Of a stretch of DNA of 64,000 nucleotides, positions 47,904 to 56,809 are shown in pieces. The stretch lies in the NCBI RefSeq assembly GCF_025809055.1, contig NZ_CP075529.1, positions 434,001-498,000 on the forward strand, read 5' to 3'. Position 1 is the stretch's first letter. Each line of letters opens with the position of its first letter. The notes below the pieces were generated by a model that worked only from the letters and a program-made list of their open reading frames with translations, was not told where the DNA came from and did no database searches. This DNA comes from Devosia sp. (lineage in GTDB: Bacteria; Pseudomonadota; Alphaproteobacteria; Rhizobiales; Devosiaceae). Both the position numbers and the translations under genes were made by a program.

Positions 47904-49172
47904 CTAGGCGGCGAATTGCCGCCAGGTGCCGCGACCGGCTGATTTCGCGGCATAGAGCGCCGAATCCGCATTGCGATAAAGGGTGTCGGCATCCTCGCCG
48001 CCGCGCCGCGCCAGGCCAAGCGAGGCGCCCAGCTTGATCGATTGGCCACCCAGGACAAAGGGTCTGGCGAAGGTCTGAACCAGCTGATGGGACAGGTGCT
48101 CGAGCGCGGCCTGGTCGGTTTGCTGCAGCACGATGGCAAATTCGTCGCCGCCAATGCGGGCAATGGTGGCCTGGCGCGGGCAGACATCGCGCAGCCGGCG
48201 CGCTGTTTCCACCAGGCACGCATCGCCGGAGGCGTGGCCGAGCGTGTCGTTGACCTGCTTGAACTTGTCCAGATCGAGCAGGAGCAGGGCGCAGTTGCGC
48301 GCCGCCTGATCGGGGTGGCAAAGGTCGTCGAGCCGCTGCTGGAACAGGCTGCGATTGGCAAGCCGTGTCAGGCTGTCGGTTTCGGCCAGTTCCCGGGTCT
48401 GCGCCGCCAGCTGGCGCTCTATGGTGACATCGCGCTTCATGCCGAAAATACTGGTCGCGCGGCCATCCTGGCTTTCGACCGCCGCCGTGATGCGGATCCA
48501 CTTGTGGCGGCCCGAGGGGGTGACGATCTCCGCATCGATGGTGAATTCGCCCAGATTGGCTATGGCATCGGCGCGCGCCTTCTGCATGAGCGTGCGGGAA
48601 GCGGGTTCGTACATTTCAAGGATCTGCTCGCGCCGGACTTCGGATTCGCGCGGCAATTCAAACAGGTCATAGACGCCATTGGTCCAGATCAGGGATTCAT
48701 CGGGCAGGCTGCACGACCAGGCGCCGATCTGCGCCGTTGCCGAGGCACGGTCGAAAATGGACCGGCGCCGCTGATCGGCCTGGCGCAGCCGCGCAAAGGT
48801 TGCGTGCGTCACAAGTTCGGTGGTGCGCGCCAGCAGCATGTTGGCATCGCGCGGCCGCCACCGCCTGTTGTCCCAGAGCACCAGCCAGAGTGGCGTGGCC
48901 ATATCGAGCGCCGGCACGGGGACGATGACCGACAGCTTGCCGGCGCGGCCGCCCGGCCCATGAACGACCTGGCCAATGGCTGTCAGCAGCTTCAATTCCG
49001 GACGTGCCGGCATGCCCAGGGAGCCGATCCAGCTGCCATCGGCGCGCATGAGCCCACAGGCCGCCACACCCGAACAGGCGCGCAGGCGAGCCAAAAACGC
49101 TTCCGAAAACGATGCAAACATCGTCTGCGCGTCAAGAAGGGACGATGAAGCGCGAATGGACGACTGAGGCAT
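47904..49172 (-). CDS. PAS-GGDEF diguanylate cyclase
   Basis: A 422-residue soluble protein: a GAF-like N-terminal domain (about 15-125), a PAS domain (about 145-255, WTNGVYDLFELP) and a C-terminal GGDEF domain with the active-site motif GGDEF at 341-345. It makes cyclic di-GMP from GTP. The RxxD inhibitory site expected just before the motif is not seen (PRQA in that place), so product inhibition may be absent. No transmembrane segment; the sensed signal is unknown. Confidence 0.9.
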   Translation of the reverse strand: MPQSSIRASSSLLDAQTMFASFSEAFLARLRACSGVAACGLMRADGSWIGSLGMPARPELKLLTAIGQVVHGPGGRAGKLSVIVPVPALDMATPLWLVLWDNRRWRPRDANMLLARTTELVTHATFARLRQADQRRRSIFDRASATAQIGAWSCSLPDESLIWTNGVYDLFELPRESEVRREQILEMYEPASRTLMQKARADAIANLGEFTIDAEIVTPSGRHKWIRITAAVESQDGRATSIFGMKRDVTIERQLAAQTRELAETDSLTRLANRSLFQQRLDDLCHPDQAARNCALLLLDLDKFKQVNDTLGHASGDACLVETARRLRDVCPRQATIARIGGDEFAIVLQQTDQAALEHLSHQLVQTFARPFVLGGQSIKLGASLGLARRGGEDADTLYRNADSALYAAKSAGRGTWRQFAA

Positions 49173-49224
49173 GGGCTATTCTCCGCCGCACAGCCTAACC
49201 AGCGCCCGTTAAGACAATGTAATA

Positions 49225-49252
49225 GAAAAGAAAAAGGCGGCCGAAGCCGCCT
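49225..49252 (-). terminator. Terminator of the periplasmic protein gene
   Basis: On the minus strand AGGCGGC and GCCGCCT pair around TTCG, followed by TTTTCTTTT, shortly after the stop at 49271. Confidence 0.85.
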
Positions 49253-49270
49253 GGTTCAATGTGTCGCCGA

Positions 49271-49801
49271 TCAGCGCGAAAAGGGCACTTCGGCGCGCAG
49301 GCTGTCGCCGGATTCGACGTAAACGACTTCGAAGACGACCTTGATGGCGTCACCGGCCAGCACGATCTGGGCCGAAATGTTCATGTCCTTGCCTTCTTCA
49401 TCCGGCGTGCGTTCGCGCAGGTTGAAGATGAGGTTGTTGCCGCGCTTCTGGCCGACCGCGATGCCGCTGAACGTGGCATTGGAGGTCATGGCCGCCTCGA
49501 AGCGCCGGCTCTGATCGATATAGGCCATGGTGCCGGCAACGGACAGATTGGTCCCGGCCATGGTGCAGCGGCCGTTGTAATTGACCTTGTCCTGGTTGCC
49601 CTGGGTCAGGGCCAGGCGGCAGACGACCGATTCCGTGCTGGCCCCCACCAGCGTGCCGCGCCCGCGCCAGTCCCCGATATAGGACTTGAGCAGGGCGACG
49701 TCGGCCGGAGCGGCCATGGCCGGACCTGGGCCGGCGGCGAATGCAGTCAGCAGGAGACCTGCCAGTGCGCCAGCACGGGTCAGGGGTCCGAATTTCGTCA
49801 T
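49271..49801 (-). CDS. Secreted beta-barrel protein, hypothetical
   Basis: A 176-residue protein with a signal peptide (LTRAGALAGLLLTAFAAGPGPAMA-type, cleavage near AMAAP) and a periplasmic part rich in beta-strands: DWRGRGTLVG, YNGRCTMAGTNLSVAGTM, NATFSGIAVGQKRGNNLIFNL. The regular strand pattern suggests a small barrel as in lipocalin-like proteins. AGGAGG precedes the ATG at 49801. I recognise no named family; function unknown. Confidence 0.75.
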   Translation of the reverse strand: MTKFGPLTRAGALAGLLLTAFAAGPGPAMAAPADVALLKSYIGDWRGRGTLVGASTESVVCRLALTQGNQDKVNYNGRCTMAGTNLSVAGTMAYIDQSRRFEAAMTSNATFSGIAVGQKRGNNLIFNLRERTPDEEGKDMNISAQIVLAGDAIKVVFEVVYVESGDSLRAEVPFSR

Positions 49802-49946
49802 GGCGTTGCGCCTCCTAGAATACAGAACATGCCCCCCGGCAGGTTCGTCCCCGGCATGGCTGCGGCGCGCCGCCCCACCCGAAATTGACATTGAATCAGC
49901 GCGAAAATGTAGCCTTTTCCGCCCCTTTCAGGCAAGCGGCTGCGCA

Positions 49947-52325
49947 TCACATGGATGTGGTGCCCGGCCGGCCCGTGCTGGTGTCTCCGGTCGGATCGTC
50001 CGGCGTGGCCACATGGTCGGCCGTCTGCACCTTGAGGCGCGACAGCGTGTCGAAAAATGCCCCCCCCGCCACCAGCAAAGCCGGCAGGATGAAGAGGTCG
50101 CCGACCAGCGCCAGCACCAGCGACAGAACGAACAGCGTGCCGAACAGGGCGACCTGCGGCAGATCGGAGAAGGCAACGATGATGGTGCCGGCGCACAGGA
50201 TCACGGTGGTGGCGACAATGGCCCCGCCGATACGGCTCATGGTGTGGCGCACCGAGTCGATATGGGCGCGATGTTCCTCGCGGCGGCCGTGCACGTAATG
50301 CGACAGCATGTGAATGGTGTCGTTGACGGCCACGCCAAAGGCAATCGTCAGCGCCAGCATGGTGGTGAGCTGCAGGCCGCCATGGCTGAACCACAGCCAG
50401 GCGATCGTGCCCAGGATCGGAAACATGTTGGGAATGGCCGAGACCAGGCCGACGCGCCAGGAGCCGAAGGCCAGCCCGATCAGGACAAGGTTGAGCACGA
50501 TGCTGGTGGCCAGTGAGATCTGCAGCGATGTGACGATGTCGTCGGTGGCGAATGTGGTCAGCACGCGGAATCCGCCGACCTCGACTTCGCCGATCCCCTC
50601 GGCCGCAATGCGGCTTTCGATACGGGCCACGGTATCCTTGAGCGCCTGGCTTTCGACGATGGTGGGCATGAAGCCGGTGACCAGGGCCTGCCCGCCATCG
50701 TCGGTGACGAAGCGCTTGCGCATGAACGGGCCGACGGCGTTGAACACCTCTTCGCGGGTAAAGCCGCTTTCGGTGTAATTGGTGAGGCTGGCTGCGGAGA
50801 TGACCTTGTTCTCGCCCAGCTCGGACTCGACGATGTCGTGAACCTTGCGAATGGTCTCGAAATCTTCCGGGCCCACATTGGGGTCCATTTCCTTGAGCGG
50901 CACCTGCACATAGATCGGCGCCACGCCGCCCACGCCCTGGTCGATGCTCTCGGCCGCCATCAGGGCCGAGGAATCCTTGGTCATGTAGTCTTCAAAGGAG
51001 AAACGGGGCTGGATGAGCCAGGCGGGGATCATCAGAGCGATGGTCAGCACGATGGCCAGGACGGCGATCGGCCGGCCGAAGCGGGTCGCCAGGGCCAGCG
51101 CCGCCGGAACCGGGGCATTGAGGGCGAAATTGGGTGCCTTGGGCAGCTTGAAACCCAAGCGCAGCGCAGCCTTGAGCAGCAGGGGCATGACGGTCATCAG
51201 GCACAGGAACATGATGACGCAACCGGCAATGCCGGCCAGCGCAAATTCCTGCACGCCCTGACCCGGCGAGAAGTAGAGAGAGGCAAAGGCAACGATGGTG
51301 GTGAGCGTCGTCAGCGACGTTGCCGGGCCGACCAGCTTCAGCGTCGCATCCACGGCCTTGTGCGGCTCCATGCCGTCGCGCCAATAGGCCAGCCAGTTGA
51401 AGACGAAGAACATGGATTCGGCAAAGGCCATCACCAGCACCAGGGTGGTGACGATGATGGTGAGGAACGAGAAGGACCCGAACAGCATCAGGATGGTGCC
51501 GATGGACCACATGACGGCAATGAACGGCGTGGTGGCGACCAGGATGGCGCCGGGCAGGGAGCGCAGGGCGAAGAGGGCGATGAGCGCGCCCAGGCCAAAC
51601 CCGTAAATGGTGAACTTGATCTGGTCGTCGACGGCGGCATTGAGCATCTCCGAGGTCCACACGGGCGGACCGGTGATCTCGATGCTCAATTCGCCACCCT
51701 GATAGGGCGCAATGGTGGCTCGGAGGTTATCGATCATGGCCTTGGCGCCATCGGCGCGCACCATATCCTGATTGGGGAAGAGGATGAGCACCACGCCATC
51801 GAGATCGGGCGTGATCAGATTGCGCATCATCGGATCGTTCTGCTGAAGATCCATGAGGGCAAAAGCGACTTCGTCTCCTGTCTGCATCCCTTCTGGTACG
51901 GCCGGCACCGAGCCGCCGCTGCCATCCGGCTTGCGCAGGGTGAAGGGCGACATGGTGCCCACGGCGTAGTCGCTGAGCTCGAGATCGAACGCGAGGTTGC
52001 GAACCTGCTCGATGATCTCAGGGTCGACGAGCCGCGGCGAGTTCACCAGAACATAGATGTCGTTCTCGAAGGTGCCGAAGGTCTGCGACAGCTTTTCGTA
52101 GGCGTCGTAGTGGCGGCCGGAATGGGCATAGACCCGCAGCAAATCGCCATCGACATTGGCGCGCGGCACCTGCCACAGCGCCAGGATCGAAAAGGCGAGC
52201 ACCGCCAGAGCCATGATGCGGGGAAAGCGAAGTGTGGTCAGGCCGACATATTCAAGTCCGAACCCAATCGAGCGCTTGTAAACAATGCGGTCGATCACGC
52301 GCTTAAAAATAGAATCAGACGACAC
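49947..52325 (-). CDS. MMPL/RND-type hydrophobe exporter
   Basis: A 792-residue inner-membrane protein with two repeats of a membrane helix, a large periplasmic loop and a membrane-helix bundle: 12 segments in total. The repeat with DGDLLRVYAHSGRHYDAYEKL and the second-half LVALTIAFGVAVNDTIHMLSH suit the MMPL/SSD-domain exporters (HpnN-like group) that move lipids such as hopanoids. The C terminus is a Thr/Gly/Pro-rich cytoplasmic tail. No partner gene is near. Confidence 0.85.
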   Translation of the reverse strand: MSSDSIFKRVIDRIVYKRSIGFGLEYVGLTTLRFPRIMALAVLAFSILALWQVPRANVDGDLLRVYAHSGRHYDAYEKLSQTFGTFENDIYVLVNSPRLVDPEIIEQVRNLAFDLELSDYAVGTMSPFTLRKPDGSGGSVPAVPEGMQTGDEVAFALMDLQQNDPMMRNLITPDLDGVVLILFPNQDMVRADGAKAMIDNLRATIAPYQGGELSIEITGPPVWTSEMLNAAVDDQIKFTIYGFGLGALIALFALRSLPGAILVATTPFIAVMWSIGTILMLFGSFSFLTIIVTTLVLVMAFAESMFFVFNWLAYWRDGMEPHKAVDATLKLVGPATSLTTLTTIVAFASLYFSPGQGVQEFALAGIAGCVIMFLCLMTVMPLLLKAALRLGFKLPKAPNFALNAPVPAALALATRFGRPIAVLAIVLTIALMIPAWLIQPRFSFEDYMTKDSSALMAAESIDQGVGGVAPIYVQVPLKEMDPNVGPEDFETIRKVHDIVESELGENKVISAASLTNYTESGFTREEVFNAVGPFMRKRFVTDDGGQALVTGFMPTIVESQALKDTVARIESRIAAEGIGEVEVGGFRVLTTFATDDIVTSLQISLATSIVLNLVLIGLAFGSWRVGLVSAIPNMFPILGTIAWLWFSHGGLQLTTMLALTIAFGVAVNDTIHMLSHYVHGRREEHRAHIDSVRHTMSRIGGAIVATTVILCAGTIIVAFSDLPQVALFGTLFVLSLVLALVGDLFILPALLVAGGAFFDTLSRLKVQTADHVATPDDPTGDTSTGRPGTTSM

Positions 52326-52526
52326 CAGAACCCGACTCCCCCGTTGGGCCGCAACAGGGCCGTTTTACTACGGGTTTACAGGGCTTGCGTCCAGTTTACG
52401 CGGACCGCCCGCCGATTTGTGGCGGGCGATCCGGCATGAATGTGGCATCAAGGCGACAGTGTTGCCACTGGCCGGGTGCGTTTGGGGGGCAGAGAGCAAG
52501 CTCCGTCCGGTGCTTGCCAGAGATCC

Positions 52527-52560
52527 GGAGATGGATCCCGGCCTGCGCCGGGATGACATC
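52527..52560. repeat. Dispersed repeat B, copy 1
   Basis: A 34-base element with an internal hairpin (ATCCCGGC...GCCGGGAT). The same 34 bases occur exactly at 54356-54389. Translated, it gives the familiar spurious DPGLRRDD string. Confidence 0.85.
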
Positions 52561-52639
52561 GGGGAAGGCGGGCCATAACGGCTGGGCCGCGGGGTGAACG
52601 CTTAGACCACTTCACGATAGGATTGAAACGACGGAGCCT

Positions 52640-52760
52640 TTCCCTTCTCCCCTGAGGGGAGAAGGTGGCGCGAAGCGCCGGATGAGGGGTTCACACTCAC
52701 GTGTTTGCCGAGAGGCATTCACCCCTCACCCCATCCCTCTCCCCCGAGGGGAGAGGGGGC
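52640..52760. repeat. Inverted repeat C, copy 3
   Basis: It contains CTTCTCCCCTGAGGGGAGAAG at one end, and CTCTCCCCCGAGGGGAGAG at the other, with CCCTCAC and GGATGAGGGGT between. The plan is like repeat C elsewhere (two palindromes, inverted flanks), but the sequence is diverged. Confidence 0.65.
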
Positions 52761-52794
52761 GATGAAGGCGATGGTTCAGTCTAAGGGTGAACGC

Positions 52795-53676
52795 CTAGTT
52801 GCCGAAGGCGGCCGCTTGCGTGCGGATGAAATCGGCAAAGGCCTGTGGCTTGCGGCCGGAATATTTCTCGACCACCGATGTCACGACGCCGTGGTGGCCC
52901 GTCACCGCATCGCGCTGGAAAGCCACAAGGGCCTCCGCAAAGCCTTCCGGCAGGCCGGAAGCAACCATGCCGGCCTTGAGGTCGGCCGGGGCGAGTGCGA
53001 CGAGCGTGACGGACTTGCCCGATACTTCTGCGAAGAGGGCAGCGCGTTCGCTGTTCCCGACCGGTGCAGGGCCGGTGACGTCTTCAACCGTGTTGCCTTC
53101 GGCAGTGAGCAGGGCCCCGGCGGCGGTGCGGGCCGCATCGATGCGGGCGACATAACTGGTGCCCCTGTCGCCGACGAGGCCGAAAAGCTGCCCGCTCGCG
53201 GCCGCGCCCGGGCCGTCCATGAGATTGTTTTCCGCATACATGTGGTTACGCAGGATGGTGAACCCGAGACCGGAATTGGCAAGCGCCACCTCCGTCCAGA
53301 AATGCTCGGCACCGAGGCCGGCATCGGCATCGGGCCGGGCGGCAGGGGCAGACGTATAGACCACGTGTTTGACGCCGGCCGTCTTGGCCGCAGCGATGGC
53401 GGCCGTCTGCTGGGCAACGCGCTTGCCGATGCCATCGGTCGAAACGATCAGGGCGCGTTCGATGCCGGCAAAGGCCGTGGCAAGGGTTGCGGCGTCGTCA
53501 AAGTCGAGCCGGCGGATCTCGACGCCGCGGGCGGCCAGATCGGCGAGCTTGGACGGATCGCGCGTGCCGGCAACGACGTGCTTTGCACCGCGCGCCAGCA
53601 ATTCCTCAACGGCCAGGCGGCCGAAATTGCCGGAGGCTCCGGTGACGAGAAGGGGGGCGTTCGAAAATGTGGTCAT
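52795..53676 (-). CDS. qorB: NAD(P)H-binding quinone oxidoreductase 2-like (QorB)
   Basis: A 293-residue atypical short-chain dehydrogenase: TGASGNFGR at 12-20 binds NAD(P)H, and the central LRNHMYAENN fits the NmrA/QOR2 group. It lacks a Tyr-x-x-x-Lys catalytic pair. QorB reduces quinones. It is divergent from an HxlR-type regulator with 151 bases between, the same layout as ytfG-ytfH (qorB-qorR) of enteric bacteria. Confidence 0.85.
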   Translation of the reverse strand: MTTFSNAPLLVTGASGNFGRLAVEELLARGAKHVVAGTRDPSKLADLAARGVEIRRLDFDDAATLATAFAGIERALIVSTDGIGKRVAQQTAAIAAAKTAGVKHVVYTSAPAARPDADAGLGAEHFWTEVALANSGLGFTILRNHMYAENNLMDGPGAAASGQLFGLVGDRGTSYVARIDAARTAAGALLTAEGNTVEDVTGPAPVGNSERAALFAEVSGKSVTLVALAPADLKAGMVASGLPEGFAEALVAFQRDAVTGHHGVVTSVVEKYSGRKPQAFADFIRTQAAAFGN

Positions 53677-53734
53677 CAGGCACTCCTTTGCTGGACCGAA
53701 CCATTGCCTGCCTTGCGCTGGGCTACGGCAGAGA

Positions 53735-53825
53735 GTAAGTATCGAATGGTAAGTGCCTATCTAGTCGCTGCCCGCATGGCTGAAAAGGAGGCACTTTTTC
53801 GGTCGAACGTTACCTGGAGGTAAGT
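53735..53825. promoter_or_regulatory. Repeated GGTAAGT motifs and palindrome in the qorB-hxlR intergenic region
   Basis: GTAAGT occurs at 53735, 53749 and 53820. The third copy is half of the perfect palindrome TTACCTGGAGGTAA (53810-53823), which covers the ribosome binding site of hxlR. This looks like a set of operators for the HxlR protein. Confidence 0.5.
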
Positions 53826-53827
53826 CC

Positions 53828-54241
53828 ATGCAGTCTGGCCTGGCCGCTGCCGAAATCTATGTCGAACGCTGGAACCAGGCGACCTCAGGCGCTGCCAGTG
53901 GCCCTTGTCCGGTACGGGACGTGCTCGACAAGATTGGCGACAAATGGAGCATGTTGCTGGTGATGACCCTGGCTTCGGGCGCAAAGCGCTTCAACCAGCT
54001 GCATCGCGACGTTCCCGACATTTCCCAGAAAATGCTGACGCAGACCCTTCGCGATCTGCAGCGCGACGGTCTGGTGGCCCGGCAGGTGTTCGACACCAAG
54101 CCACCATCGGTTGAATATCGCCTGACCCCGCTCGGACATTCGCTGATTGTTCCTTTTGGTCATCTCATCGAATGGGCCAATGAGAGCATTCCCGATATAG
54201 CCGCGTCTCGCATGGCGTTCGATGACGTGGCCACGGCCTGA
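53828..54241 (+). CDS. HxlR-family transcriptional regulator (QorR-like)
   Basis: A 137-residue winged-helix protein: GPCPVRDVLDKIGDKWSMLLV with Cys27 (conserved and redox-sensitive in QorR), then KRFNQLHRDVPDISQKMLTQTLRDLQRDGLV and YRLTPLGHSL. Such regulators sense quinones or electrophiles and control neighbouring reductases. Its position divergent from qorB supports this. It would repress qorB and itself; a palindrome overlaps its ribosome binding site. Confidence 0.88.
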   Translation: MQSGLAAAEIYVERWNQATSGAASGPCPVRDVLDKIGDKWSMLLVMTLASGAKRFNQLHRDVPDISQKMLTQTLRDLQRDGLVARQVFDTKPPSVEYRLTPLGHSLIVPFGHLIEWANESIPDIAASRMAFDDVATA

Positions 54242-54355
54242 GAGTTCCTCGACACTCCAAACTTGGGCTCGCTTGCTCCCGCGCGGCCAATTCGCCAAGG
54301 CATCTTGGTCGTTGATTCTAAAGACTAAACGCTGTCTGGGGCCATTCTGGCATTC

Positions 54356-54389
54356 GGAGATGGATCCCGGCCTGCGCCGGGATGACATC
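54356..54389. repeat. Dispersed repeat B, copy 2
   Basis: Identical to the 34 bases at 52527-52560. It lies 115 bases after the hxlR stop. Two exact copies within 2 kb imply a recent or conserved duplication. Confidence 0.85.
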
Positions 54390-54443
54390 AAGATTTGGAC
54401 GCGCCATTGGTTTGCCAGTAAGCGAAAACTGCACCCAGATTAG

Positions 54444-54465
54444 TTTGCAAACATATGTTTGCAAA
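54444..54465. promoter_or_regulatory. Perfect 22-bp palindromic operator
   Basis: A perfect dyad with arm TTTGCAAACAT and its exact reverse complement lies 50-71 bases before the ArsR-type start codon, with a further half-like ACGTTTG at 54470-54475. A TATAGT (54479-54484) follows and may be the -10 box. It is the likely operator of the regulator encoded next. Confidence 0.8.
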
Positions 54466-54514
54466 GAAACGTTTGTGATATAGTCTGCCCCGCAGAATAT
54501 GCGGAGGCACGATC

Positions 54515-55114
54515 ATGGGCGAAAAGCGAAATGTCAGCCGGATAGAGCCCGGCGCCATGGCGTTGCGGGCCCTGGCGCATCCGCAACGCATGCGTATGCT
54601 CGGCCTGTTGCGCGTCGATGGACCGGCGACGGCAACGAGCCTTGCGGCCCGGCTCGGTCTCAACTCCGGGGCGACCAGCTACCATCTGCGGCAATTGGAA
54701 CGGCATGGCTTCATCGAGGAGGATGCCGGGCGCGGCAATGCCCGCGAGCGGTGGTGGAAGGCGAGCCACGAGTCGACGATCACCTCGACCTCCGGCGCCG
54801 ATGAAGACGCAGTCGACGCCGCGGTGGCCTTTGGGCAGGCGGCGTTGCAATGGCAGGCGACGCAGATGCAACGTGCGCTCGACCGGCACATGCAATTGTC
54901 GCCGCAATGGCGTGAAGCTTCGACTGCCAGTGACTTCATCATCCCCATGACCCCCGGCCAGGCCAAGGCCCTGACCGAGCGTCTCATGGCGGTGCTCTGG
55001 GAAGCCAAGGAAGCGGCGCCGGAACTGGGGGGCGAATACCCCGAGGGCGTGGAGCCGGTGACCGTGATCCTGCACAGTTTTCCATGGCCCGGGGACGAGG
55101 AGGGCGGGGCATGA
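54515..55114 (+). CDS. ArsR/HTH_20-type regulator
   Basis: A 199-residue winged-helix regulator: ALRALAHPQRMRMLGLL, DGPATATSLAARLGLNSGATSYHLRQLERHGFIEE (about 34-70), then a helical C-terminal domain (about 95-199) with RWWKASHES. This form is usual for ArsR-like repressors of adjacent efflux genes. It overlaps the MFS gene by 4 bases. A perfect palindrome stands in its promoter, so self-repression is likely; the ligand is unknown. Confidence 0.88.
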   Translation: MGEKRNVSRIEPGAMALRALAHPQRMRMLGLLRVDGPATATSLAARLGLNSGATSYHLRQLERHGFIEEDAGRGNARERWWKASHESTITSTSGADEDAVDAAVAFGQAALQWQATQMQRALDRHMQLSPQWREASTASDFIIPMTPGQAKALTERLMAVLWEAKEAAPELGGEYPEGVEPVTVILHSFPWPGDEEGGA

Positions 55115-56346
55115 GCCGCCATGGCCCGCTGGCCGCTGTGGCTGCCGCGACGGTGTTCTCGGTCGGCGGCACGCGCCTCTCGGTCATCGCCATACCCTGG
55201 CTGGTTCTAACCCTGACAGGGAGCCCGGTGCTGACCGGGCTCGTCGGCTTTGCCGAATTGCTGCCCTATGTGCTGGTCAAGGCGCTGTCCGGCCCGCTCA
55301 TCGACCGGCTCGGCGCGCGGCGCGTGGCGATCTGGTCCGACGGGCTGTCGACCATTGCCGTATTGCTGGTGCCGCTGAGTTTCTGGCTCGGATGGCTCTC
55401 GGTCTGGGCGCTGCTGCCGGCCGTGGCCGTGATCGGCGCCCTGCGGGCCCCGGCGGACACGGCCAAGCAGGCCCTGACCCCCGATATTGCAAAACTCTGC
55501 GCCGTGCCGCTGGAGCGCGTCACCGGCATCATGGGCGCCAGTGACCGGCTGGCCGGCACATTGGGTGCGGCCGCGGGCGCCGCACTGATCGGCTTCATCG
55601 GGCCGGTCCCGGCTCTGCTGGTCAACGCGCTCGGCTTTGCAATGTCCGGTATCATTCTGGCCGTCGGGGTTCCCCCCGCCGGAGTGGCGGGGGCAGCCGG
55701 CGCCACCGGCCCGGCACCGGCCGGCTATGTCACTGCTTTTCGCGATGGCTGGGGCGTGCTGCGGCGCGACCCGGTTCTGGTCAGCCTGGTGATCATGATC
55801 GCTTGCACAAATCTGTTCGACCAGGCCTATGCCATCGTGCTGTTGCCGGTGTGGGTCAAGACATCCGGGCTGGATGTGGCCTGGGTCGGGATCCTGCTGG
55901 CGACTTTCTCCGGTGGCGCCATTGCCGGGGCTGCCATCGCAGCGGCCATCGGCAGCCGATTGCCGCGATTGATTGTCTATACGGTGGGTTTTATCTGCGC
56001 CGGACCTGTCCCCTATGTCCTTCTGGCACTGAGCGTGCCGCTGCCGGTTGTCATCGGCGTCTTCGTATTCAGCGGGTTCGCGGCCGGATTTATCAACCCG
56101 ATCATCGGCGCCATCCTGTTCGAGCGCATCCCTGGGCCTATGGTTGGGCGGGTCATCGCGCTGGTTGGGGCGCTGGCATGGACGCTGATGCCATTTGGCG
56201 GGCTATATGCTGGCGTACTGGTGGAGAGTTCCAATATTCAGACTGGTCTGCTCGTATCGGCAGCGCTCTATTTTCTCGCCACACTGGCGCCCGTCTTTGT
56301 ACCGAGCTTCAGGCAGATGAACAGACAGCCCGTTGCCGCACAGTGA
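55111..56346 (+). CDS. MFS efflux transporter
   Basis: A 411-residue MFS protein of the MFS_3/enterobactin-exporter type with about 12 hydrophobic segments: VGGTRLSVIAIPWLVLTLTGSP in TM1-2, GPLIDRLGARRV between TM2 and TM3, and APADTAKQALTPDIA. It overlaps the regulator (ATGA) and is followed by the bleomycin-resistance-like gene after 8 bases, so all three are probably one transcript. Confidence 0.88.
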   Translation: MSRHGPLAAVAAATVFSVGGTRLSVIAIPWLVLTLTGSPVLTGLVGFAELLPYVLVKALSGPLIDRLGARRVAIWSDGLSTIAVLLVPLSFWLGWLSVWALLPAVAVIGALRAPADTAKQALTPDIAKLCAVPLERVTGIMGASDRLAGTLGAAAGAALIGFIGPVPALLVNALGFAMSGIILAVGVPPAGVAGAAGATGPAPAGYVTAFRDGWGVLRRDPVLVSLVIMIACTNLFDQAYAIVLLPVWVKTSGLDVAWVGILLATFSGGAIAGAAIAAAIGSRLPRLIVYTVGFICAGPVPYVLLALSVPLPVVIGVFVFSGFAAGFINPIIGAILFERIPGPMVGRVIALVGALAWTLMPFGGLYAGVLVESSNIQTGLLVSAALYFLATLAPVFVPSFRQMNRQPVAAQ

Positions 56347-56354
56347 GTTGAACG

Positions 56355-56714
56355 ATGCCCGACCTGGCCACGCCGAACCTGCCATCCCGTAACTTTGACG
56401 TTACCGAAAAATTCTATGCCGCGCTGGGCTTCGAGCGGCATTGGCGCGACGATGGCTGGATGATCCTGGGGCGGGGCGATCTCTTGATCGAATTCTTCGC
56501 CTTTCCCGAGCTGGACCCGGCGACCAGCTCATTCAGCTGTTGCCTGCGTCTTGACGATCTGGACGCTTTTTACCGGACCTGCCGCATCGCAGGTCTGCCG
56601 GAGCAGGATAAGGGCTGGCCACGGTTGCATCCTCCCAGGCAGGAGGCCTGGGGTGGGCGTGTGGGGGCGCTGATCGATCCAGACTGCACGCTGCTCCGCC
56701 TCATCCAGAACTGA
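56355..56714 (+). CDS. Bleomycin-resistance-protein-like (VOC family)
   Basis: A 119-residue vicinal-oxygen-chelate protein: DLATPNLPSRNFDVTEKFY at the N terminus, GWMILGRGDLLIEFFAF and SCCLRLDDLDAFYR centrally, and LIDPDCTLLRLIQN at the end. These blocks and the 119-residue length closely follow the bleomycin-binding proteins of Tn5 type. As a dimer such proteins sequester glycopeptide antibiotics. It lies 8 bases behind the MFS gene. Confidence 0.85.
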   Translation: MPDLATPNLPSRNFDVTEKFYAALGFERHWRDDGWMILGRGDLLIEFFAFPELDPATSSFSCCLRLDDLDAFYRTCRIAGLPEQDKGWPRLHPPRQEAWGGRVGALIDPDCTLLRLIQN

Positions 56715-56809
56715 ACCTATTCTCTCCACAGGTGAAATCCCCGCAAAATTGGCATTTGCAGCCGGAATCGCCTATCTATCGGTCACGAAAACCAACGTAG
56801 AATCACCCC

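Larger units (their letters stand above)
52326..52794. other. Repeat-rich intergenic region
   Basis: No gene. It carries dispersed repeat B (52527-52560) and inverted repeat C (52640-52760). It lies between the MMPL gene and the qorB-like gene. Confidence 0.7.
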
